A stretch of DNA of 6,900 bases from Bacteroidales bacterium (GCA_900770215.1 CAAGJW010000091.1:1-6900); one strand, 5' to 3'. Positions 1-6,708 are shown, counted from the stretch's first letter. Translations and numbers: made by a program. Notes: a model not told the origin generated them from the letters alone.

Positions 1-218
1 CCCGTCGGTGCCATACACTTCCACATCGCCAGCTTGTGCCCCCTTGGGCAAAGTCACCACTATGCTGCCGCCATCGGCCGCAATCATGGGGCGTGCACCC
101 GCCACTGCCTCGGCCACACCTGTAGTCGACGGGAAAGAGTCGGTCTCAACGATGTTTTTGAAATACTTCCAGCCTGGCGAGGCAGAGTAGGCCTGCTTGC
201 TCCCTTTGGGTACATAGA
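1..218. repeat. Near-identical 218-bp direct repeat, copy 1 (3' part of paralogue A)
   Basis: Positions 1-218 match 1535-1752 with only four mismatches (at 80, 84, 106 and 177), about 98% identity. The match stops abruptly at 218, and outside it the two genes are clearly divergent. It encodes the end of the LRR domain, the linker TDSFPSTTGVAEAVAGARPM and the start of the sorting-like domain. Three of the four differences change the protein (I/F, A/V and P/S) and one is silent. The copy may extend beyond the left edge. Confidence 0.95.
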
Positions 219-1362
219 CTGGTACAGTATTTGGCGTGCCAGAAAATTCTGTTGGATTGGTATAAATCGTTCCAAACGGGGTCCGACCATTGATGTTGTA
301 GCATACTGGCGGTACTACACTCTTGCTGTAGATCGCCTTTAGGCCATACAAGCAATCAAAACTACCGGTCTTGATTGAGTCGAGTGATGCTGGCATGATG
401 ACAGTGTCAATGTTGTTGCATTCATAAAAAGCTTCTTCTCTTATCACGCGCACGCCCTCGGGCAAATCGAGCGACAGCAGCCCCTTGCAGCTATAGAAAG
501 CGCGCCATCCTATTTCCTCAACAGTCGGCGGGAGCGTTAACTCGGCGATGGCCGTGTCCATATAGGCAAAATACATGGGAATCACCTTAAGCGAAGCAGG
601 CACTTTGATTTTTGACAGATTAAGGTTGAGGCTGAAAGCTCCCATCCCAATCTCATTGCAGCCATCAGGCAAGATAGCCTCTTCTATCATCGCATTGTAA
701 AAGGCATTATCTCCTATCTTTTTCAAGTTCTCGGGGAAATTCACCTTGGTGATGTAGCTGCTTTCAAATGCATGGATTCCAATAGTCTCAAGAGTGCTTG
801 GCAACACAACCTCGCATCGTAGCGATTTGCATAGGTCAAAACACCCGCTTGGTATCTCGGTCACCCCTTCGGGTATCACCATCTTGTCCATTCTCAGCCT
901 ATCGCAATTATAGAAAGCACCATCTCCAAGCTTGCGGAGTCCTTTTGGAATGTTGATTGACGCCAGGTCGCGATTAAGAGAAAAAGCCCATTTCCCTATC
1001 TCGGAAACATTGTCGGGAAGTATCACCGTTTTGAGGTTAGGAAAATATATCGACCCAAGCCTTGACTGTTCTGCAATGTGGCAAAAAGCATGATCTGGCA
1101 CTTTGCCTCCTTCCACACTTGCTCCGCTCAGGTCCAGCATCTCAAGCTTCCCATGGAAGCTGTAATCCCACATCGTGCGGAAGTCGACATCATCAACCGG
1201 GCCCTTCACAATCAGTGTGTCGACTTGCGATCCGGCTTCGCCCACAGCGGTACTGAGTGTGCCGGCTTGCGTGAGAGTCACCTCCACAGTGTTTGCTCCA
1301 GTGCCAATGGCTATGATTATAGCCCAAACAGTTATTATAATTGCAGTATACGATCTTTTCAT
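1..1362 (-). CDS. BspA-like leucine-rich repeat surface protein, 3' end beyond the window (paralogue A)
   Basis: This gene starts with ATG at 1362-1360 and reads open for 454 codons to the left edge without a stop, so it is partial. The N-terminus (MKRSYTAIII...IGTGA, about residues 1-23) is a signal peptide, so the product is exported. Residues about 50-350 are LRR_5/BspA-type repeats of 22-25 residues with the signature L..IG..AF..C..L..I.LP; repeat phenylalanines are near 127, 150, 175, 199, 221, 243, 289 and 312. A typical BspA-domain end, VYVPKGSKQAYS...GWKYFKNIV, lies at about 381-404. It is followed by the beginning of a sorting-like domain (VEVYGTDG at the edge). BspA-like proteins are surface adhesins in Prevotella and Tannerella relatives; adhesion or ligand binding here is inferred. 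It is a tandem paralogue of the next gene, 55 bp downstream of it with no visible promoter, so co-transcription is likely. Its 3' end is almost identical to that of the paralogue while the rest is divergent. Confidence 0.88.
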   Translation of the reverse strand, partial: MKRSYTAIIITVWAIIIAIGTGANTVEVTLTQAGTLSTAVGEAGSQVDTLIVKGPVDDVDFRTMWDYSFHGKLEMLDLSGASVEGGKVPDHAFCHIAEQSRLGSIYFPNLKTVILPDNVSEIGKWAFSLNRDLASINIPKGLRKLGDGAFYNCDRLRMDKMVIPEGVTEIPSGCFDLCKSLRCEVVLPSTLETIGIHAFESSYITKVNFPENLKKIGDNAFYNAMIEEAILPDGCNEIGMGAFSLNLNLSKIKVPASLKVIPMYFAYMDTAIAELTLPPTVEEIGWRAFYSCKGLLSLDLPEGVRVIREEAFYECNNIDTVIMPASLDSIKTGSFDCLYGLKAIYSKSVVPPVCYNINGRTPFGTIYTNPTEFSGTPNTVPVYVPKGSKQAYSASPGWKYFKNIVETDSFPSTTGVAEAVAGARPMIAADGGSIVVTLPKGAQAGDVEVYGTDG

Positions 1363-1417
1363 TGTTATATGATTTTAATGATAAAAATTGTTTGTTTTGA
1401 TTTCTATTTGCATGTTG
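1363..1417. other. Short AT-rich gap between the two LRR genes
   Basis: This gap is 55 bp of AT-rich sequence. On the minus strand I find no TAnnTTTG -7 element and no GC-rich hairpin followed by a T-run. Nothing here terminates the upstream LRR gene or starts the downstream one, which favours read-through transcription of the pair. Confidence 0.6.
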
Positions 1418-2896
1418 TCACAGTGCGACTTTGGCTGCCGCATGGGCGGTGCGCACGATGTAGATGCCACGTGGCACATTGGACATATCGACCACGGTGC
1501 GCTGGCCAGTCAAGGGAGTCCGACGCAAGATCCGCCCGTCGGTGCCATACACTTCCACATCGCCAGCTTGTGCCCCCTTGGGCAAAGTCACCACTATGCT
1601 GCCGCCATCGGCCACAAACATGGGGCGTGCACCCGCCACCGCCTCGGCCACACCTGTAGTCGACGGGAAAGAGTCGGTCTCAACGATGTTTTTGAAATAC
1701 TTCCAGCCTGACGAGGCAGAGTAGGCCTGCTTGCTCCCTTTGGGTACATAGAGAGGAATTAGGTCGGGGGTGCCGTTTGCGCTTAAGTCATCGCCAAAGG
1801 GCGTGTGTCCCTCCCCATTGCGCGTGTAGGCAGGCGGCACAGCGCTCTTACTGTAAAGCACCTTTAGCCCCGTCCAGTTGCCGCAGCTGTTGGTCTCGAG
1901 CGAGTCGAGCGAGGATGGCATGATAGCGGTAGCAATGTTGTGACAGTTTAGGAATGCATCGGTGCGTATCACACGCAGGCCCTCGGGCAAATCAAGCGAT
2001 TGCAGACCGCAAAGCGCGAAAGCGCCCTGGCCTATCTCCTCCAGGGCTGTGGGAAATGTTACCTCGTAGAGAGCTTCGTCATATCTGGCCATTCCTACAG
2101 GAATAGTTTTAAGCGTTGCTGGCAACTTGAGCTTGGTAATATATTTGTTGTCGCAGAATGCTCCCATTCCAATCACTGAGCATCTGTCGGGCAGGATGGC
2201 CTCTTTGATGAGCGTGTGGAAAATTGCAGCATCTCCTATTTCTTTCAGGCCGTCGGGGAAATTCATCTTGGTGATGCTTGCGCGGTTAAATGCATTATGC
2301 CCTATTCTTTCAATCGAGCTCGGCAACACAACCTCGCATTGAAGCGATAGGCAGTAGTAGAAACAGAAGTCTGGCACCTCGTTCACCCCCTCGGGAATTA
2401 CAAGCTTGTCGAAATTCAGGTTTTCGCAACTGTAAAAAGCCGATATGCCCAGCTTGCGGAGCTTTTTGGGCAGGTTGATCGAAACCAAGGCATTGTTGTA
2501 GCAGAACGCATTTACCCCAATTTCGGTGATATCATCGGGAAGCTTCACGCTTTTAAATTTTGGGATATATGTAACTACAAGTGTGATTCCATGGTCATCG
2601 GTACGTGTTCCGCTTCGGTAGAAGGCAGAATCGGGCACTTTACCGCCTGCCACGCTTGCGTGACTTAAATCCAGTACCTCAAGCTTGCCATGATAGGAGT
2701 AATACCACATCGTGTGAAAGTCGACAGAGTCGATAGGACCCTTCACGACCAAGGTATCTATTTGCATCCCGTTGTCGCTCAAAGCGGCATTCAGCGTGCC
2801 GGCTTGTGTGAGCGTCACCTCGACAGTCTTTGCCCCAGCTCCAATGTCTACGAGCAGAGCCCCGACTATTAGAATTATTGTATAGATCCATTTCAT
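1418..2896 (-). CDS. BspA-like leucine-rich repeat surface protein with C-terminal T9SS-like sorting domain (paralogue B)
   Basis: This is a complete gene of 492 residues with an ATG at 2896 and a TGA at 1420-1418. Residues 1-22 form a signal peptide (MKWIYTIILIVGALLV...GA). Residues about 50-350 hold LRR_5/BspA-type repeats of about 23 residues, with repeat phenylalanines at 131, 154, 179, 203, 247, 293 and 315. The BspA-domain end motif, LYVPKGSKQAYS...GWKYFKNIVE, is at 382-406. Residues about 440-492 look like a degenerate T9SS type A sorting domain: VEVYGTDGRIL, then VVDMSNVPRGIYIVRT, ending AAKVAL. The expected route is Sec export followed by T9SS delivery to the surface or outside. Adhesin-like binding is inferred from the family; no ligand can be named. 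It lies 100 bp after the C13 peptidase gene and 55 bp before its paralogue, all on one strand. Parts of the gene are GC-rich (38 of 60 bases at 1861-1920), unlike the middle of the peptidase gene. Confidence 0.92.
   Translation of the reverse strand: MKWIYTIILIVGALLVDIGAGAKTVEVTLTQAGTLNAALSDNGMQIDTLVVKGPIDSVDFHTMWYYSYHGKLEVLDLSHASVAGGKVPDSAFYRSGTRTDDHGITLVVTYIPKFKSVKLPDDITEIGVNAFCYNNALVSINLPKKLRKLGISAFYSCENLNFDKLVIPEGVNEVPDFCFYYCLSLQCEVVLPSSIERIGHNAFNRASITKMNFPDGLKEIGDAAIFHTLIKEAILPDRCSVIGMGAFCDNKYITKLKLPATLKTIPVGMARYDEALYEVTFPTALEEIGQGAFALCGLQSLDLPEGLRVIRTDAFLNCHNIATAIMPSSLDSLETNSCGNWTGLKVLYSKSAVPPAYTRNGEGHTPFGDDLSANGTPDLIPLYVPKGSKQAYSASSGWKYFKNIVETDSFPSTTGVAEAVAGARPMFVADGGSIVVTLPKGAQAGDVEVYGTDGRILRRTPLTGQRTVVDMSNVPRGIYIVRTAHAAAKVAL
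1535..1752. repeat. Near-identical 218-bp direct repeat, copy 2 (3' part of paralogue B)
   Basis: This is the second copy of the segment at 1-218, in the same orientation and offset by 1534 bp, with four mismatches. In this complete gene it covers the codons from about residue 382 to 454. The last 38 codons of the gene cannot be compared because copy 1 is cut by the window edge. Confidence 0.95.
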
Positions 2897-2949
2897 TGCT
2901 TTATGTTTTTTTGTAGGTTATTGATAATAATTTCGTTGTTATTGTGTAA

Positions 2950-2987
2950 TGTGATTTGCTCCCCAAGTGTTTAGAGAGCAAATCACA
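2950..2987 (-). terminator. Hairpin just after the C13 peptidase stop codon
   Basis: The arms TGTGATTTGCTC (2950-2961) and GAGCAAATCACA (2976-2987) are a perfect 12-bp inverted repeat around a 14-base loop. It sits about 9 bases after the peptidase TAA on the minus strand. The bases that follow on the minus strand (TTACACAATAACAACG) are not a T-run, so this is not a textbook intrinsic terminator. It may be a weak or partial terminator, an mRNA 3'-end stabiliser or processing site between cistrons, or a protein-binding palindrome. Confidence 0.45.
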
Positions 2988-2996
2988 CATTAAGAG

Positions 2997-5708
2997 TTAC
3001 TGTTTAGTAAATTTGCGACTATCAATTATCACATCATTTGCAACATAAGAAATCACATATAATCCAGAGTCTAGCCCTGACACATCAATGGTGACGTCGG
3101 TAGCTCCAGCAGGTACGTTTGTAGTCATCTTCTGCAGTCCATCAAGTGTTGATGAAACTATCAGAGTGCTGCTTTCAATTGCTGCATTTTGAAGTTTCAC
3201 GCTCAACGTGCTGTTTGCAGACAATGTGGGAGAAACCGACTTTATCCCATAAGCAGATTTTAGTGAAACACTCTTGTTGATTAGCTCACCACTATCGGTC
3301 AATGCGATAAGTCTGAATACATCATTATGAATGTTTGGATAAACTTTTATTGATTTACTTGTTCCAATTATGGCTCCTGATTTATCAGCCCATCTCGTCT
3401 TGATAATTCGAGGACTCTTTGCAGTCAAAACGACACCATCAAAACCTGAATCAATATCAATTAAAACACTATCGACAAGGTAATTTAGTGGAGGTTCAAT
3501 CATGAAAGTCTCACCACCCACGATGTTGCCATCGGCATCTTTCTGTATTAAATCAAATGTGAAAATTTTATCTACATTGGCTCCAGTGTGGAAATCGAAG
3601 CGCATCAGTACTTCATCAAACTCTTTCGGGGCAAGACTAATGTTCTTCACAACACTATTGGGGGAATTGAATATCACTGTATAGCAGCCTCCATTGGATG
3701 CACTTTCAGCTAAGTCAATATCGGTTGACAGCATTCCTCCACTCTCCCAGGCAGCCGAAATGGTGTTGCTCATCTCCATGCTTATGGAAGCCATGTTGAA
3801 AAGCTCAATATCCGAACTAGTTCTCGGAATCATCTCGAGTGAGTAACATTGAGCTGTGTCGGTGGGGTTGCGTACAAACACGCCAAACGGATCATCAAGA
3901 TCAGTGTTGCGTATAATTGTCACATTCCTTTGGGCATGGTCGTTTTTCCCTTTTATGTCAAAATAAGTATGACCCTCATGGAAATCGTCGTCATACGGAG
4001 TATCCATGATTTTTGCAACAAGACAAAAGTGTCTGTTCTGATATTGTGGATCACCCATCATGTATGGTAGTTGCCACGGTATTTGAATGACTAAAGAGTC
4101 GCCTGCCTTGATGTTTGGGATTCCAATAGAAGGAATGTGGTCGCCTGTAGGGTACATTTCATTGTAGGTTTCTCGCCCTTTCCATGTTTCTTGAGCAATA
4201 GAAGTAGAGGCAGTTGCCCAATATAGATGAATATATTTTCCTGAATTGTAATCAGACTTGCCTCTGTTATGTATTTTAACATAAATATAAGCTAAAATAT
4301 GGTCGGGAGAATATTGGGGATTTTCAGGTTGTTCAATAGAGTCAGGTTGGTTGCGGACCCATATTGAGGGGCTGTCCCAAAAAATGTTTGTTGTTAAATT
4401 AGGTTCTTTGCCAGTATCATCGTAATTATCTTTGATGTATAAGTCATAAGAAGGAACGAGATGATTGAATGCCAAGTCTTCACCCACCGATTCTGGCATA
4501 GAGAAATATTGCGGAGTCTCATTCGTGCTGTCATGTGCTTTGGCATAATCAAAAGCTTCTTTCATTGTGATATTATTGTTGCCATCGTCATCAGCTTCAA
4601 TTCTCAATCCTGTTGGTGTGGATGAGTTAATAGCACATGTCCATTGATAAACAAATTCATCGAAAGGTATTTCTTTGCATGCCCATGATGATTCGCTGCC
4701 AGTGCAAGCTGTGGAAACGACGCATCCTGGGAAGTTGAGATTATCGATGAAACCTCCAGAGTAACACTGACCAAGTACCATATTCACGGTTACCTGTTTG
4801 TTCGTGAGGCGTTCAATCATTGACCCTAAGCTAGTATCTTGAAGTCTCTCATTTCCCCACAAGCAAATGTATGAATTTGAGACATGGTCAATAGAACCGC
4901 CATGGTCAATAACGAAAAAGAACAGGTGATCATCGGCAGATGCAAGGTTTGTAATCTCACTCATAACACTTTGCACATTAGCGTTTGTGGCTGCATACTG
5001 AATGTCTTCTTTACCATCACCATCTAAATCCAACGGTGATGAGGCATAGCTCCAATCAGGCAACCGCATATCGATTGCAGGATCGGTCCCGTCTCCCATT
5101 ATAACATATATGTTGCTCTTGGGAATCCCGTAAGTCAAAGTTAAAGTTTGAAAAATGAACGAGCAATCATTCCAATATCGCTGGTAATTCATGTTTTTGT
5201 TTAAACCACCACTCAATATTACAGCATAAGTGTGTGAAGCCGCTGCTGAATCAAGACTATGCACTTCGGGAGGTGAGACATTGGGAATTTCAAAAGTTGC
5301 ATTGCCTTGTCGATCTTTAACTTCCAAGGGAATTAGATAATCGTCAGGGGGATAATTATATCTTACAGCTGTAACGGACAAAGAGGAGTCCCCCGCAGCA
5401 CGCCATGCAGGTGCTGAAACGATATAGCACTCATGCTCCCATCCTTTGTAGGGCTCTGCATCCACAAAGATTTGTATGTCATCGACAAGAGAGACACTAG
5501 CCGATGTGGTACCGGCTGCGGTGACTTTTGCGGTCATCGCTTGGGCATACTTACTTAAATAGTAGTAATCAACATCTCGACCTTGAAACAACTTTTTTGT
5601 AGCTGTAAGCGCCTCGTCGGTTGACACTGCCCTCATGGCTTGACCTAGACAGATTGTCGCAGAGCAAAGCATGAGCAAAACAATTGAGATTTTTTCTAAA
5701 TTTTTCAC
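2997..5708 (-). CDS. Secreted C13-family (legumain-like) cysteine peptidase with C-terminal T9SS-like sorting domain
   Basis: This complete gene has 903 residues, with a GTG start at 5708 and a TAA at 2999-2997. GTG is chosen because the signal peptide (MKNLEKISIVLLMLCSATICLGQ) follows at once; an ATG 25 bases upstream is out of frame. Residues about 25-155 may be a propeptide. The peptidase domain spans about 158-420: YAVILSGG (161-168), NYQRYWND, NIYVIMGDG (199-207), then FFFVIDHGG with His269 and VLGQCYSGGF with Cys315. This is the His-Gly and Cys dyad layout of clan CD, with Gln before the cysteine where clan CD enzymes often have Ala. Two calcium-loop-like segments are present: DLDGDGKED (227-235) and an EF-hand-like loop D373/D375/N377/E384 followed by AFDYA. 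Residues about 421-600 look beta-rich (SPSIWVR, YVKIHNRG, IHLYWA), like Ig-type adhesion or spacer domains. The end, TIDVSGLDSGLYVISY...RKFTKQ (873-903), resembles a T9SS type A sorting domain. C13 enzymes usually cut after Asn or Asp; the specificity here is unknown. Confidence 0.9.
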   Translation of the reverse strand: MKNLEKISIVLLMLCSATICLGQAMRAVSTDEALTATKKLFQGRDVDYYYLSKYAQAMTAKVTAAGTTSASVSLVDDIQIFVDAEPYKGWEHECYIVSAPAWRAAGDSSLSVTAVRYNYPPDDYLIPLEVKDRQGNATFEIPNVSPPEVHSLDSAAASHTYAVILSGGLNKNMNYQRYWNDCSFIFQTLTLTYGIPKSNIYVIMGDGTDPAIDMRLPDWSYASSPLDLDGDGKEDIQYAATNANVQSVMSEITNLASADDHLFFFVIDHGGSIDHVSNSYICLWGNERLQDTSLGSMIERLTNKQVTVNMVLGQCYSGGFIDNLNFPGCVVSTACTGSESSWACKEIPFDEFVYQWTCAINSSTPTGLRIEADDDGNNNITMKEAFDYAKAHDSTNETPQYFSMPESVGEDLAFNHLVPSYDLYIKDNYDDTGKEPNLTTNIFWDSPSIWVRNQPDSIEQPENPQYSPDHILAYIYVKIHNRGKSDYNSGKYIHLYWATASTSIAQETWKGRETYNEMYPTGDHIPSIGIPNIKAGDSLVIQIPWQLPYMMGDPQYQNRHFCLVAKIMDTPYDDDFHEGHTYFDIKGKNDHAQRNVTIIRNTDLDDPFGVFVRNPTDTAQCYSLEMIPRTSSDIELFNMASISMEMSNTISAAWESGGMLSTDIDLAESASNGGCYTVIFNSPNSVVKNISLAPKEFDEVLMRFDFHTGANVDKIFTFDLIQKDADGNIVGGETFMIEPPLNYLVDSVLIDIDSGFDGVVLTAKSPRIIKTRWADKSGAIIGTSKSIKVYPNIHNDVFRLIALTDSGELINKSVSLKSAYGIKSVSPTLSANSTLSVKLQNAAIESSTLIVSSTLDGLQKMTTNVPAGATDVTIDVSGLDSGLYVISYVANDVIIDSRKFTKQ

Positions 5709-5752
5709 TTTCTTTGGTATTGTAATAATTCATTTTGTCTTTAGGCTGTCAT

Positions 5753-5767
5753 AAACAATGATTGTTT
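5753..5767. promoter_or_regulatory. Inverted repeat AAACAAT-G-ATTGTTT in the peptidase leader
   Basis: This perfect 7-bp dyad with a single central base lies about 45 bp upstream of the GTG start and downstream of the predicted -7 element. It would therefore be in the 5' leader. The one-base spacer favours a DNA-binding palindrome over an RNA hairpin. Its ACAA/TTGT core is shared with the dyad at 5805-5822. Confidence 0.4.
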
Positions 5768-5776
5768 TGTTGAATA

Positions 5777-5793
5777 TTGATTGAAGCAATCAA
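5777..5793. promoter_or_regulatory. Inverted repeat TTGATTG-AAG-CAATCAA at the predicted transcription start
   Basis: This perfect 7-bp dyad with a 3-base centre overlaps the downstream end of the candidate -7 element (5791-5798) and the expected start site of the peptidase transcript. A protein bound here would block initiation. It could equally form a small hairpin at the 5' end of the mRNA. Confidence 0.4.
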
Positions 5794-5818
5794 AATTAGG
5801 ATCTAATGTTGTAAACAA
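5791..5818 (-). promoter_or_regulatory. Candidate Bacteroides-type promoter for the peptidase (and possibly LRR) genes
   Basis: The minus strand reads TAATTTTG at 5798-5791, a full match to the Bacteroidetes -7 consensus TAnnTTTG. A TTG at 5818-5816, 17 bases upstream, could serve as the -33 element, although this spacing is slightly short. The predicted start lies near 5785, giving a leader of about 75 bases before the GTG. It is the only full TAnnTTTG match noticed on the minus strand between the dyad cluster and the start codon. Confidence 0.45.
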
Positions 5819-5822
5819 CATT
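5805..5822. promoter_or_regulatory. Inverted repeat AATGTTGT-AA-ACAACATT over the -33 region
   Basis: This is a perfect 8-bp dyad with a 2-base centre, 18 bp in all, and the best palindrome of the upstream region. It covers the putative -33 TTG of the promoter, the usual place for a repressor or activator operator. No regulator is encoded in the window, so its partner cannot be named. Confidence 0.45.
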
Positions 5823-5899
5823 CACTTTGAGAAAAGCAATACAACTATTCTAAGTGCAATATTATCAAATAAAGTTTAAATGTCAAAGAAAATTAGAAA

Positions 5900-5938
5900 T
5901 TTTTTTTAATTTTTTTTCATTAAATTGCTGTCGCAATT
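5900..5938. other. Two T8 tracts 10 bp apart plus a small hairpin, upstream of the promoter
   Basis: T-runs of eight at 5900-5907 and 5910-5917 are separated by AA, so their starts are 10 bp apart, about one helical turn. Next to them AATTGC (5923-5928) and GCAATT (5933-5938) form a 6-bp stem with a 4-base loop. Phased A/T tracts bend DNA and can act as promoter UP-like elements. On the minus strand the hairpin is followed by A-rich sequence, so it is not a terminator in that direction. Confidence 0.35.
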
Positions 5939-6121
5939 ACAGATCTTTTAATTTCGGCCTTGCGATTGCTTGTATATAGTAAACTTGGATTGAGTGCCTG
6001 GGGAGCCATGTCGATTACAAGAAACGACAATGTCTCACATGAGTGTGAATGCCTTGTCTGGTGCTGCATTGTTAAAGTAAAAGGGGGCTCTTGCGCAATG
6101 TGTAAAGTCAGGAAAATAGCA

Positions 6122-6155
6122 GCCACGGCTCGGCAAGATGGGGCCGGGCCGTGGC
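6122..6155. terminator. Strong GC-rich 13-bp hairpin, possible terminator
   Basis: The arms GCCACGGCTCGGC (6122-6134) and GCCGGGCCGTGGC (6143-6155) pair over all 13 positions around an 8-base loop, with one T/G position that is a G.U wobble in plus-strand RNA and a mismatch in minus-strand RNA. On the minus strand the next bases are TGCTATTTTCC, a weak T-run. It could end a transcript entering from the right. On the plus strand ATTATAAGG follows, with no T-run. A structured RNA or a transposon-derived palindrome are alternatives. Confidence 0.4.
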
Positions 6156-6269
6156 ATTATAAGGCACAGAACGAAACGTGTAAATTTGGGGTGAGGAGAA
6201 ATGTGGGTTAAAGCTTTGATATGAAAATAGTTATGTTGATAAGTGAAGATAAGGCGGAAAAAACGAAAC

Positions 6270-6377
6270 GTTTACATAGGTTTAATTTTGGTTTACATGG
6301 AGGGCAGGATGAGACTCGAATGGTGGGCTATTGGTTTACATGATGTTTGCGGTTGGTTTACCATGGAGGGATGGTGG
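6270..6377 (+). repeat. Decayed direct repeats of about 21-22 bp beginning GTTTAC
   Basis: GTTTACAT begins at 6270, 6291 and 6334, and GTTTACCAT at 6356. The spacings are 21, 43 (twice 21.5) and 22 bp. TTGGTTTACATGGAGGG (6288-6304) recurs as TTGGTTTACCATGGAGGG (6353-6370) with one inserted C. The missing unit near 6313 keeps only a trace (GAATGGTGGGC). This is either an eroded tandem repeat or a set of binding sites two helical turns apart. Confidence 0.5.
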
Positions 6378-6606
6378 AAGCGACCAGGTTTGGAGTCGGT
6401 GGTATAGGCGGCTGTGTGGCCGTCTTTTTTTTGTGCCTGTACAAGTTGGGCAAGGAGGCAGTAAATGGCGTAAATACTGGCGTTTGTGGCTATTCTGGAG
6501 CGTTTGGCGACTGGTTGGAAAGGGTAAAGATAAAAGGAGGAAGAAGACAGAGAACATGGCTATGGGAATGCGTGGAAAAAGCGTTGAAGATGGGGTGAAA
6601 GGAGGC

Positions 6607-6654
6607 GTTGGATGAGGCTGAGTGCCAACTTTTCAGCTGGATGTTGGATGAGGC
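6607..6654 (+). repeat. 12-bp direct repeat GTTGGATGAGGC
   Basis: Perfect copies lie at 6607-6618 and 6643-6654, 36 bp apart, inside the G-rich gene-free stretch. Short repeats arise easily in such biased sequence, so the meaning is uncertain. Confidence 0.4.
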
Positions 6655-6708
6655 GGGAAAGGTGTTATTTTGTCGTGATTTCAGACTTGGGCATTCACTA
6701 GGTTATTC

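Noticed and set aside
1..1362. Reading the left LRR gene as a pseudogene because of the cut end
   Set aside because: The frame is intact over all 454 codons and ends only because the window ends; no frameshift or stop is seen.
1388..1724. Plus-strand frames over the 3' end of the LRR gene, with a near-identical twin at 8-342
   Set aside because: They are antisense shadows of the two LRR genes. Their similarity to each other follows from the 218-bp repeat.
6035..6048. TCACA-TGAG-TGTGA dyad as a CRP-like operator
   Set aside because: The 5-bp arms and wrong spacer for a CRP site, with no nearby gene start, make this weak.
5960..6211. 83-codon plus-strand open frame, and the 68-codon minus-strand frame at 5920-6126 that overlaps it
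   Set aside because: The two overlap antisense, show no recognisable domain and sit across the GC-rich hairpin; their composition looks like translated non-coding DNA.
6181..6290. Plus-strand TAnnTTTG matches at 6181-6188 and 6283-6290 as promoters
   Set aside because: No TTTG or TTG lies at the right distance upstream and no gene follows, so they are likely chance matches.
6331..6615. 94-codon plus-strand frame with an AAAGGAGG before an internal ATG at 6556
   Set aside because: The protein is rich in G, W, R and K because of the G-rich sequence. The part after the SD-like site is only 19 residues, the spacing is long, and Bacteroidota genes rarely rely on SD sites.
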